DNA of 64,000 bases from assembly GCA_028023455.1 (NCBI GenBank), contig JAQFVV010006245.1, positions 6,443,276 through 6,507,275 on the forward strand. Reading direction: 5' to 3'. The notes under the pieces are model-generated. The model worked only from the letters and a program-made list of their open reading frames with translations, searched no databases and was not told the DNA's origin. Below, in pieces: positions 11,718 through 21,839 of this stretch; position 1 is the first letter of the stretch, and every line of letters starts with the position of its first letter. This DNA comes from Epiperipatus broadwayi. Taxonomy: Eukaryota; Onychophora; Udeonychophora; Euonychophora; Peripatidae. The position numbers and the translations under genes were made by a program.

Positions 11718-13053
11718 TAGTAAATCATAGTTAAGGCTTTATCTCATTGGCATTTGAAATCAATAAATATATATATATGCTTTGTGCACAGATAATGAAG
11801 CTGTTAAACATAAGTAATATTATCCAAAAGTTACCGCCAAGCGCTTTCAGGACAGTTTATAGTCCCATATTCATGGTTACTGGAGTTTAGTTAAAAACTA
11901 TAATATTAATGCAAATTTATTCAAATACTATCCGCATTCTTCAGGCCAACTCCACACATGAAATACACATGTTACATTGACGATATATTTATTGCAGCCC
12001 CAGAGGACATCATTACTAATCTCCACAATAGTCTCCAGAATAAAACTACGCTCATTTTCATTACAACTTGGGGAAAACCAAGCTAATCAGGTTATATACC
12101 TTGACATATGTGCCAGTAGAAATATAGACAGGCTAGACTACCGAATGATAGTTAAACCTTTGGAAGTACATGGCCTGACACATCCTAATTCTTACGTGCC
12201 CCGATCCCACAAACTCACAGCCCTCTCTTCATTCATGTTTAGAAACCATAATTTATGCAAATATGAGGCAGATAAAAGAAATAATCTCATTAATTATATT
12301 GCAGATTTAATAAAAATAGGACACACTCAATCATCCATTAACAGAAAAGTTAATAAATTCTTTTATAAAAGAAACCATATTTATAAGAAAGAAAGCAATC
12401 CAAGAATCCTAATTCCATACATTCATTCAACAGCCAAAAGCCTTATTAACAAACTATCATGTGACTTTGAAGTCACTTTCTGTTCACCTCCTAACACCAA
12501 TAGACATCAATAAAACCAAAGACAGGATCAAACCTGAACTCACCCCTCAAGTTGTATACAAAATCACCTGCCCCCAAAGAAATTGCATGACAACATATTA
12601 TGGAGAAACTAAAACTAACATTGCAACAAGAGTAGCTCAACATAGATACCTCTATAACAGGACTAAAACTAAGCTTGAAGGCGATTCAATTTTCGTTGAG
12701 CAGGAGAGAGCCACTGACCATGCCTTCCTACCCACCACAGTCAGTGTTATGCTCTGAAAGAAATGATATTAAATGCAAAGTCAGGGAAGCTTACTACATA
12801 GTAAGTAACCCAGCAGCAATCGATAGAAGAGAGGCCTGCTTTTCTCTGTCTCGAAATGGTCTATGTTCTATGTAGCATCTTCACATGAATTTGCATAAAT
12901 ATTATAGTTCTTAACTAAACTCCAGTAGCCATGAATATGGGACTATAAACTGTCCTGAAAGCACTTGGCGGTAACTTTTGGATAATAATATTTATGTTTA
13001 ACAGCTTCATTATCTGTGAGCAAAGCATATATATATATATTTAGTAAATCATA
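11718..13053 (+). mobile_element. Compact Penelope-like element with inverted repeats and 12-bp TSD
   Basis: The target duplication TAGTAAATCATA occurs at 11718-11729 and 13042-13053. Inside it a 37-nt unique head (11730-11766) is followed by an inverted repeat of about 150 bp, left arm about 11767-11917 and right arm about 12888-13041, with a dozen or so differences between arms. Between them lies a 5'-truncated RT plus GIY-YIG coding region (11949-12875). Inverted pseudo-LTRs and a short one-sided extension are known features of Penelope-like elements. The arm contains a CTGAAAGC...GGTAAC segment that may be a decayed hammerhead-type motif. Confidence 0.88.
11949..12875 (+). pseudogene. Penelope-like RT (C-terminal half) plus GIY-YIG endonuclease, frameshifted
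   Basis: The reading starts in the RT palm with TCYIDDIFIAAPEDI, where YIDD is the catalytic motif, then shifts frame into 11977-12513 (thumb region, with YLDICASRN and LTHPNSYVPRSHK). A second shift leads to 12461-12757 carrying the GIY-YIG nuclease: VYKITCPQRNC and YYGETKTNIATRVAQHR. A third frame, 12675-12875, supplies KCKVREAYYIVSNPAAIDR and the end LSRNGLCSM. The N-terminal RT half is missing and at least two frameshifts are needed, so it is dead. The relic at 52276-52480 has the same C-terminus. The YYGET form and the C-terminus suggest a Neptune-like lineage, but that is an inference. Confidence 0.88.
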
Positions 13054-14780
13054 ATGCAATTTCCACAATTAATTTTATACACAATTTCTTTTTTTATATT
13101 TCATATCTCTTATTTTATAATTACCTACTAATTTGCCTAGATTTTTACTATTTGACCATCCTATGTTGATGTTTTTGTCTATATAATCTTTATTTTTCAG
13201 CAATATATTATAAATTTTAGGAAAGTATAAAAAATTTATCCATTTTTTTTATTAAAGCTGCTATTATTAATAATAATATTATTATTTAAATTAGGTGGCT
13301 TATAATTAAAAGTATGTTTTATGTAAATTTTGCAAATTCTTCAGCTACATTAATGAAGCAGTTTGAAATAAAATGTGTATTGCATGACATTAATTTTTTT
13401 TCAATGCTTTTATAATCTACAGAGTTGATTAATATATATTTATTTGCATATTATATAGATGAAATATTAAAGCATTTCTAGTTACAATATTTCAATACAA
13501 GTTTTCAAATTTACATATTTAGTCATTCATTTAAAATACCATTATAGGGCTTCTTCATTCATAAAATTTGTATTAAACTTAGAATCATGATAGACTAATC
13601 ATAGAACAAATGTGTAATTTTTGCAGCTTTAAGAATGAAAACTTTATAGACAAAAACCCCCAAAAAGAAAACCTTTTCACAATGTACAAATGTAAAAAAA
13701 AATATCAAATAATATAAAACTACAATGGTCATTTTCAACTTTCTGTAATTGGAATACATCAATATATCAATACTTAAAAAAAATACTATATTTATAGTTT
13801 GAATATAAAATTACAAGTCATCAAAGATAAACAAGTGACATTGCTTGACATTTAAAAATACAAAACATACTTGCAGCTGTTATTAAAACATACAATAAGA
13901 AATAGTCAATAATCAACTAAAAGATTACATGCAAATAAAAAATATCAATAAATGTTTATCTAGATAAAATAAATTTTGAATATTGAGAGGTTTATATTGC
14001 AAAACAAATTTTTAATATAGACCATAGTACTAAAAAGTAAATAAATATATATATTGTAGCCCTTATGAAATTAACTACAAATAAAAAATAGTGCAATAGT
14101 AAAACAGTGTAAGTGGGGTAGAAAAAATGAAGATTTAATTTCAAGTCGTAGTGATGGAACATGTCAATACACTTTCATGTGATTTGAGGAGTGAGTTAGT
14201 GAAAGAAACCGAAAAAGTTTTGAATTTCATTTTAAAATGGCGTATCATATGTTAAAATTGGACAAAATTTGGATTTTTTATTAATAGGTTCATTTAATTT
14301 TTTTTCTTTTCTACTCAATTTACTAGATTGCACGAAGAAGACAAAGGAACAATTTTCGTATTGGCAAGACTGTAGTAAAATAAATTAAAGATGTCTCGAT
14401 GATTCAAGGCTTTCATCCTGATAAAACATAATAGCGTAAATATTCAATTTTTTTATTTTCATAGTATTTTAAATTTTTCTATTATTCACATAGTATCATT
14501 TAAATTTTTTTAATTATTTGATAAATTATACTTTATTAATGTATTTGCATTTGTATTAGTGTGTGTAGTATATAAATTTTACTTGTATTCAAATATAGCA
14601 TAGTGGTTTATGTACAATGGCTCTGATCCAAGTTTGAGGCAACCTTATTTTATAAATATAACGATTCTCAAAAGATTTAATAATTTATTAGTATGTTTAT
14701 ATTTATATTAGTGTGTTTGTGTTTGCACTTGCATGTCTGTGTTTATATAACAAGTAATGATTTTTATATATAAAATTAAG
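13054..14780. other. AT-rich sequence, nothing recognisable
   Basis: Only short AT-biased open frames are present, and I see no element ends or RNA-like folds that I could defend. Confidence 0.5.
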
Positions 14781-14789
14781 GTATTATAG

Positions 14790-15290
14790 AGCAGTGCAAT
14801 GTAAATTTTAAGACTGATTATCAGATATACAAAAAGGTTGCAGTTAATAAAGCAATCACAAAATTTACTGGGCATAGTACTGTGAAAATATAAATTATTA
14901 AAACCAACAAAGATAGGTTTCAAGTGGTGCGAGTGGTGATAGATACAATGGTTATATATACTACATGGAATTGTATGCAGGCAAAGAATCAAATCCTGTT
15001 TCTGACCTATGTCTTGGAACTCATGCTGTGGAGTCAGTAGTTTTGCCATATCCTGTATCACATTATTTTCAAGTCTATAGCTAGTAAATGAGTTATATGT
15101 AAATAAATTATATCTCTGTGGGGCAATAAATATAACAAGATAACATCAATGGTGTACACAAAAAATATAAAATGAAGAGATGAAACTCATTTTATCATTG
15201 ATACAGACAATAGCCTTCAATTTCTAGTTTTGAATAAACAAGAAGCCAATTGCTAAGATGACAAATGCATATCCAACTTCTGGAAAAGAT
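14790..15290 (+). pseudogene. piggyBac-like transposase relic, copy A
   Basis: The plus-strand frames, broken by stops, read NVNFKTDYQIYKKVAV, FTGHSTVK and YAGKESNPVSDLCLGTHAVE, then a downstream block with INKKPIAKMTNAYP. These correspond to the central DDD-domain segments of piggyBac transposases (the D-E-x-M...F-K/T-G-x-S...K-Q-Y region, the Y-x-G-K block, L-G-x-x-V-V, and the K-W-x-D-K-K...S-T-x-H block). The catalytic aspartate near the first motif is replaced (VNKA instead of VDEA). It shares whole phrases with copy B at 21840-23490 in the same orientation. No TTAA-bounded ends were identified. Confidence 0.7.
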
Positions 15291-15299
15291 TTATTTTGT

Positions 15300-16340
15300 A
15301 TCTTATATTAGGATGCTTTTTCTTATAGACACCTTGAGATTTGTTAATTTTTGGGGTACAAGATAAAAATGACGAATTCTCATGTGACAATTTTTGTAGA
15401 TTCTGGAAGCTATGGATTATCTAAGATAAGAAGTATTATATATGGTATGAACGAGAATTTTGTGAGAAATACAAAGAAATTACCAATGAAGATGTAATTT
15501 AAACTTAATTAATGATAAATTAGAAATTATGAACAAACAATAGAGTAATAATTATTTCGGCTGTTGAAATTTCTTTTTTTTCCTAATTTTTTTAAAGGTA
15601 ATCACTATTTGTCTTAGCCTTATTGTTTTCCTTAGTTTTTCTATTTGCTGATAATATATAGAATTTTGCTCTAACACTATTAAAACTGAAGTTATAAGTG
15701 AAAATTGTATCCCAAGTCAGTTTCCTTAAAAATTCAATATGGCGCCTAGGATCCTGATATAGTTAATAAAGAGATATATTTAGAAGCAGGCAGTTTGAAA
15801 TTGGGAAAGGCACATTTGTAATAAAGTGTTTTTGAAAAGCAGTGATAATGAAATTATAAAAGGGACTTAGATGATTCATTTAGGTCAGAATATGCTTGTC
15901 TAGCAAAACAAATAAAAGCAGCAGAGCAGAATAATATATATTTAGCCATAACTTTATGCAATAAAGTCAAATCTTGCTTCCTTAACATTAGTGGTTAGTC
16001 ATTATGTATGTGTGTTTCACCTTTGGTCTATGATGTATTATTATAGATGAAGAAAAATTACAAAGTCTAGACCTAGTATGAAAAGAAAGAGAATTAATGC
16101 CCATCATCATCTAAAATGTATGTATTTATCCTTGCAGAGAGATGTTTGACAATCTCTGGTGTATTCCAAAATTATGTAGTGATAATAATCAGTCTGTAAA
16201 TAAATAATGATGAAGAATAAAAGATATCACTGCTGATCAGCTTAAAATTAGTGAGCAGCCCCCCCAATAATTATAAAGGAAGAAACTTATTGTTACTAGT
16301 CAGCGAGAAATATTGATTGGAATATCTGAAGATGGATCAA
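15300..16340. other. AT-rich sequence, unassigned
   Basis: It may include further decayed piggyBac flank, but nothing beyond 15290 can be read with confidence. Confidence 0.4.
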
Positions 16341-16353
16341 TTAAAAGATAATA

Positions 16354-16711
16354 GTACTTGGGATTAGCTCTGCTATGATGTAATCGCCCAGCCACATAAT
16401 AATTCTAATTTTGTGAATTATTCTACCATTTTAAGTTTGTTATTTTTTTAATTCAACTAAATTTTTAAAAAAAATATTATGAATACGAACTTTATATTTA
16501 AAAATTTTGAATTCAAGTTAAATTTAAAAAATTGTTATGAATATGATATAAATAAAAAAAAATTTGGATAAAAAAAATTAATAAACAAAAGTAATTTTTG
16601 ATGTTCAGTTTATTTAATTCAAATCTTTTATTTATATCGTATTCTAATAATTTTTTAAAATTAAGTTGAATTCAAAAACTCATGTCACAACAGTGCTAAA
16701 CCCCAAGTACC
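16354..16711. repeat. TIR element (MITE-like), about 358 bp
   Basis: The left end GTACTTGGGATTAGC and the right end, read inverted, GTACTTGGGGTTTAGC form terminal inverted repeats, followed by sub-terminal inverted tracts rich in GAATTCAA and TTTAAAAA. It has no coding capacity. Flanking bases are ambiguous (ATA or TA versus CATG), so the transposon superfamily is uncertain. Confidence 0.65.
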
Positions 16712-18111
16712 ATGATAAAATATAAAATGCATATAAATATATATATAGAAAAATAAGAACTTCTGACTGTCAACAGATGTAAGCATTTACATAAATAAAA
16801 AAATTATTAAGACGGTTTTAATAAATGTCATCAGTGATATAATTGATGAACTTAAATTAAGAGTTCAATATTTTTTTTAAAATTATGATTATTATAATGT
16901 ATTATTATTTTTTTTATTTTAAAAAATTGTACATATATATATTTTGAATGAATTGTAATATTGTATATATATATCTTCTTATGGAAATTATTTTAAAATG
17001 CCAGTAGTTGAAACATACTACTAATTTAAATTAAATTAGAGAGATGAAGTACAATAAAAATATTATAAACCATAACATTGAATGCCTACTCAATGGTATT
17101 ATGTTTTTATTTAAAAAATTGTAAAATCAGTTACATAATGTGGGGAGTATTGACACATTTATATAATTGTTACTGCCTGAAATAAACTACTGTTAAATTT
17201 AAATATAGCCTCTAGACTTAATTCTCATTCTTGCATTTCATTGATTGAATAAATCATTTAAATTAGTTAACCTGTACAATATCACATTTGGGTCTAGTGT
17301 TCCCACAAGCTATTACTTGGTGTTAAATGGGATTGTTAACACTTAAAGACTAAGGATTCAAACCTGGGTTTCTGGACATTCCTCGAAAAACAAGTAAGTT
17401 TGGCCCTGAAAGGATGTTGGTTAATTGTACTAGTCCAAAACGAATGAAAAATGTCTAGTAAGCTCAGGTATTTTAAACAGAACTAAATAAGATATATATA
17501 ATGATATAAACTAAATTAATCAATAAATTATAAATAATTTGAAATAATAAATAATTTGCTGATCTACAACTTAATTTAATATTATATAATCAATTTTTGT
17601 TCTAATATGAACATTAAGGGCATATAATTTACTGAAAAATGGCTATAAGAAATGAAATATAGTAATATATATATGATAGGCATTTATATTTGCATAAAAA
17701 AATGAAGAGCAGAAAATATTACTAAGGCTAGGCAGACTCACCAGCCAGATTTTTTAACGGATAATAGTTTCAATAGATTCACCATCAATTTTACAACTGG
17801 AGTAACTGTCAAATCCTATTACAACATATAATTCATTTTTAATTTATAAAAGTGAAAATTATGAAAAATATTTCAAATTTTCATTCTCAATTATTTGGAT
17901 ATATAACGAAAGTTATTTGTTTTGATAACACATTATTGATTTTCTAAGTGTATTTTAAAATTCTAAAATAAAAATTGCTAATGGCCTTTTTTTTTTGAAA
18001 CTATATGGAAAGGGAAGAATGAATTTTCTTTTTTTTTTTTTCAATTTCATAGCTTATTTTTAAATGAGATATTTATTTTATATACACTATGTTTTTATAA
18101 ACTGTAATAGT
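16712..18111. other. AT-rich sequence with a possible tRNA-derived SINE remnant
   Basis: About 17290-17470 is less AT-rich and contains an inverted B-box-like GGTTTGAATCC (minus strand, near 17355). It continues in a tail with GGCCCTGAAAGGATG, which looks like a worn tRNA-derived SINE. The A box is not clear. The remaining sequence shows nothing recognisable. Confidence 0.35.
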
Positions 18112-18460
18112 AATAATCCGCCATTAAGCTAATGCACATGCGCTTTGTGGAATTTTAACTATAAATGTGCTCTTATTTCCAATCACAAGATAAAGGTTTT
18201 GGGAAAAGATAGGATGAATCCATCTATCCTTTCAACTCTAATGTTTATGTACGGGCAAATCTTAAGCATTTGGGAATGAGAGCGTGAAGATGTTAAGCAA
18301 TCACTTTAAATTACTTTTATTATGCCTGAATGAATGATGCTTGTGAAATATATATATATAGTGCTATATAAAATAATTATCTCATTTACATATGTTTAAT
18401 TTCAGCTAAGAATGACGTATCGTAAATTCTAGAAAATTTCGCAAGCATCATTACTATTAT
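18112..18460 (+). mobile_element. Diverged member of the palindromic foldback family
   Basis: It contains the family arm sequence (GCTAATGCACATGCGC near 18128, then the inner arm blocks around GGCAAATCTTAAG, CAATCACTTTAAATTAC and GAATGAATGATGC) in the same order as 3740-3960. The second arm is only partly present: 18410-18456 is the inverted copy of the innermost block (TTTCGCAAGCATCATT). It is more decayed than the three intact copies. I find no convincing TSD. Confidence 0.7.
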
Positions 18461-18802
18461 AACTTATTTTTATTATTACAATTTTTTTCTTACAAAACTG
18501 TTGTTTTTATTTTATGCATATTTTTAGTTTATACTTTTAAATAAACACATGAACAGAAAAATATTAATACTTTTGTATACATGTGTATTATTGCCATATT
18601 GATCAAAAATTCAATCATCATACTTTTTTTTTCAGAATCAATTAATCATGAATTATACAATAAAGGCATATTTAACAATGTGGTGTTTAATATTATCTGA
18701 AACTATTTAAACAAAGTATTATTAATTCTAATATTCCCAGATATTTGCAAAGTTATATACATATATATACATAACAAAATAATTTTCTGAATTATTACTT
18801 AC

Positions 18803-18882
18803 CTGACAAGAAAGTGTCATTTTTTTTTCAAATTCATTTCTTATATTACTATATTTTTCAACTAATGACCTGTATTCATCAC
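18803..18882 (-). CDS. FCHO: FCHO-like F-BAR domain exon (third of three visible)
   Basis: The minus-strand exon is bounded by TTTTAG| and |GTAAGT. It is 80 nt, phase 1 in and phase 0 out, and codes DEYRSLVEKYSNIRNEFEKK followed by MTLSCQ. It matches the F-BAR helix of human FCHO2 around (D)TYKLYVEKY...DFEQKMTETAQ, residue for residue and without gaps. FCHO proteins are membrane-bending muniscins that start clathrin-coated pits together with AP2 and Eps15. The split codon T|GT joins it to the microexon at 34863-34887. The next exon, expected to begin KFQ(D)-(I/L)-E-E-x-H-L, was not found down to base 1, so either a long intron follows or the gene continues outside the window. Confidence 0.85.
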
Positions 18883-19990
18883 CTAAAAGAAAAAGTTACT
18901 TCATAAATGTGAACACTTACTTTTCATAAACCATTATAAATTGTAAATAAACAGCACAATAATTTATAACGTTATTGTAGAAAACAAAGTAAATAATCAT
19001 AACAAAAAACAATATAAACCTATCAAGCATAATTATGTTATGATAAATAAATGTGCATACACTATACCAAACCTTACCATTCTCACTAAAACGCCGCAAT
19101 ATACATGCAAAGATCCAGAAATAAATGAACACCCAATATTATCTAAAGCATTAGTATGTTTTAAATTTAGTAATGCATGCATTTTGTGACAAGTAATCAA
19201 GATTAAATAAAATCTAAATGCTAACAATACAAAAAAAATTGTGCCAAAAGTTATATCTAACAAGTTGGACAACTTATTACTAAATTTATAGTTGTTTGCA
19301 TTTTATTATCATTTCTAAAATGAGTTCTTTCCTTGACCAGAGTTAAAATTATATTTTAATTTTAATCTTTTAATTTCTACATTAAATTTCACTCCAAGTT
19401 TACCTATAGCATAGTACTTGAATGATGAATATTGTGATCTCTTAAAATTTCTAAAAAATAAAACTTATGATGCAGATATTATTCTTAATTATAGTCACGT
19501 TTCTAATTTTTTTGCTGCATCTTAATTTGATTATTAAATTATAATTAATATTTCATAAAGTGAAATCATACTTGTTTGCAATTTAATTGTATCTAATATC
19601 AACTCCAATTTATATAAGACATTGGCATGCGATATTTTTTTACAGAAGCTATAGTCTTTTATTTTGGGAACAAAAGTGATCTATTTCAATATATAAATTC
19701 ATTTTTAGCTCTAGAAGAATTACAGAAAGATAGAGATTTAGTTCATTCTCTTTTTTGTAACTGTACAATTATAATTCCTCATTTTTGATAACTTGGATAA
19801 AATTACTGCAACCTATTTTTTTTTTTTTTTAAGCAATCTTCTAATAAAAATTCATTTAGAAATAGGTTTAAAAAATCAGTCCTTTTGTCATGAGAATTCA
19901 GTGGATATGCTCACTTTTTTCTTTCTTTTAGAATGCCTATTTTTTTTTTTCAATGCAATGCTGTACACATTTAACTACAATTTTTTCCAC
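18883..19990. other. Start of the 16-kb FCHO intron, AT-rich
   Basis: The open frames here are hydrophobic, AT-driven and without homology that I recognise. It is intronic on the minus strand (intron 18883-34862) and hosts the mobile elements listed from 19999 to 34 kb. Confidence 0.6.
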
Positions 19991-19998
19991 CATGAACT

Positions 19999-20322
19999 GG
20001 AAGAACATATATTGGTGAGACCAGCCGTCCCATTCAAAAGCGCTTGCAAGAACATAAACTGATGATTAGAAGAGAGAAAACAGATGTGTCTGAGGTAGCA
20101 GACCATGTATGGACCAATGAACATACGTTCAATTGGGAAAATACAATAATACTGGATAAAGAAGAAAAGGTACAAAGAAGAAAATTTAAAGAAGCTGCTC
20201 ACATGACAATGGCAAAAAATCCCATAAGCTAACCTAGTGTGACTATACATAATGTATGGAAATCACTAATCAACTTTGCTCTGAGGAAAAAGTGGAGAAA
20301 TCAGGAGGAACCTCATAGATAA
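19999..20322 (+). pseudogene. Penelope-type GIY-YIG endonuclease relic
   Basis: One frame reads GRTYIGETSRPIQKRLQEHK, then SEVADHVWTNEHTFNWENT, then EKVQRRKFKEAAHMTMAKN and, after one in-frame stop at 20230-20232, PSVTIHNVWKSLINFALRK to a stop near 20322. The YIG half of the GIY-YIG motif, the downstream Arg, the H-V-W...H-x-(F/I)-x-W-E block and the final R-K-F-K-E-A are those of classical Penelope endonucleases. The GIY half and the whole RT are missing or replaced by poly-T tracts, so it is 5'-truncated. This lineage differs from the YYGET element at 11.9 kb. Confidence 0.88.
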
Positions 20323-20353
20323 GTATATGAAATTACTACATACTGTTGCCTTT

Positions 20354-20440
20354 GGCAGGATGGCTCAGTTGGTTAGAGCGTTACCTTAAATTTCAATAAT
20401 CAAGAATCTAAGGACCCAGGTTCGAATCCCATGCTAGTAC
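20354..20440 (+). ncRNA. tRNA-like module (SINE head) between Penelope ORF and tail
   Basis: GGCAGGATGGCTCAGTTGG contains a near-perfect A box (TGGCTCAGTTGG) and 20419-20429 is a perfect B box (GGTTCGAATCC). Together they form an internal Pol III promoter of tRNA type. The anticodon region is expanded and does not fold as a normal anticodon arm, so this is not a functional tRNA. It lies 32 bases after the Penelope ORF end and just before the hammerhead-like core and tail. It could be a SINE that uses the Penelope 3' tail, or a tRNA-like insertion in the element. Confidence 0.7.
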
Positions 20441-20464
20441 TGTCACTGGTCAGGCCAGCAACAC

Positions 20465-20498
20465 CTGAAGAAGAGGGGAGAAAAATACCTCTCGAAAC
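20465..20498 (+). ncRNA. Hammerhead-ribozyme-like core of a Penelope-type element
   Basis: The order is CTGAAGA (matching the CUGANGA core), a stem II candidate AGAGG...CCTCT, one extra C, then GAAAC. Hammerhead motifs of this kind are a known component of Penelope pseudo-LTRs. The unpaired C between stem and GAAA, and the unclear stems I and III, suggest it is degenerate. Activity is not implied. Confidence 0.45.
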
Positions 20499-20501
20499 GT
20501 T

Positions 20502-20652
20502 GTGCGTATACTAACCTGTTTGCTGTGATATTACTAACAGTTAGTGCATATACTAACCTGTTTGCTGTGATATTATTAACATTTGTTTGCTGTGATATTA
20601 CTAACAGTTGGTGCATATACTAACCTGTTTGCTGTGATATTACTAACAGTTG
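20502..20652 (+). repeat. 42-bp tandem repeat in the Penelope tail
   Basis: Units read GTGCATATACTAACCTG then TTTGCTGTGATATTACTAACAGT. There are two full copies at the left, a partial unit lacking its first part, and one more full copy, all with few substitutions. The unit also occurs once per arm in the inverted dimer at 32468-32790, so it belongs to the element tail. Confidence 0.85.
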
Positions 20653-20790
20653 AATGCATTTGGAATATTTAACTAAAAATTAAACTTTTCTAAAGACATT
20701 CAACACACATATTAGATGATGGAAATAGTCCAATATAAAAATACAGCTAGAACACCATCATCACAAACCTTCAGAAAAACGCAATAGGTA
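20653..20790 (+). mobile_element. 3' tail of the Penelope/SINE element
   Basis: The block from GAATGCATTTGG to CAAACCTTCAGAAAAACG is repeated at 32468-32611 (inverted) and 32627-32768 (direct). This shows a defined repeat family tail of about 140 bp, containing TTCTAAAGACATTCAA and AATAGTCCAATAT as shared landmarks. Confidence 0.75.
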
Positions 20791-20799
20791 TATGTTCTT

Positions 20800-21830
20800 T
20801 GCCTTTTTTAAATTCAAGATATATGAAACTCTTGCTTTACTGATTAATAAATCATGTGAAAACAATATGGTAAATAAAGAATATTTTTTTATAAATCATC
20901 CAATGTATTATAAATCTTTACTATAATATGTCAATTATTTGTAGTTTGAATACATATATATTGATATACTTAAAAAAAAAAAATTGCATTAGTTTATACT
21001 ATTTTTATTGCTACAAAAACCAAAGAAATGTAATGCTAGGTTTGCACACATCAAACTGTATTAAATAAATTGTGGCAATAAATAAAAATGATTGAAATCA
21101 TGCAGTTTCTTATATGTGTGAATGATGGATTGTATTTATTTTCTATAAAAATGTGAAAGTTTGTTTATTTGCGACTTTATAACTCAACAAGTATTGCATG
21201 ATTTTCTTTCTATCTGCTTTAATAGTTTTTTAAAAAAATTGGAATTTGCAATATAAAAATGCATGAAAATCTATATCATAACTGTTTTCAAATGATGTTA
21301 TAAAAACCAAAAAGAGGACAGCACTAATTAAAAACTTACAGAATTAGACAATTTTTTAAAATGAAAAATAGTAGTTTTTGGTAATGGTATATTTTAAATT
21401 AATCAAATTGCATTTGTACCATGTACTTATTTTCTCATTTGAATAATGAATTTATATCGTTATAATAATGAATTTGATAAACTTTTAGGATTTGAGTTTA
21501 AATATATATACAAGATGTGGGAATTCATTTATTCCTATAGGATAATATTTATAGAATTTTAACTATAGATTTTAAATCAAGCTAGCATGCAATTGATAAG
21601 GACTACACATACATAGATTACACCATTCTTTTCATTATCTCATTATCTTTTTTAAAATCTATGTATTTTTTCTCTATGATAAAAAATGGATTTTTTTTTT
21701 TTTCTAAGAAAGATTTTAAAAAAAAATTTTTAGCTTTCACACTATAATTTATTTTAAGTGTTAAAATGAATTTTTGATTCCGATTTCAATTCAGATTTTA
21801 ATTTCCCAATACCAATCTATTTGTTTCTGA
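20800..21830. other. AT-rich intronic sequence
   Basis: I see no recognisable element or coding character. Confidence 0.5.
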
Positions 21831-21839
21831 GGCCTCATT

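Noticed and set aside
20502-20652. Regular repeats that might suggest a CRISPR array
   Set aside because: Units are directly adjacent with no unique spacers and belong to a retroelement tail in a eukaryotic genome.
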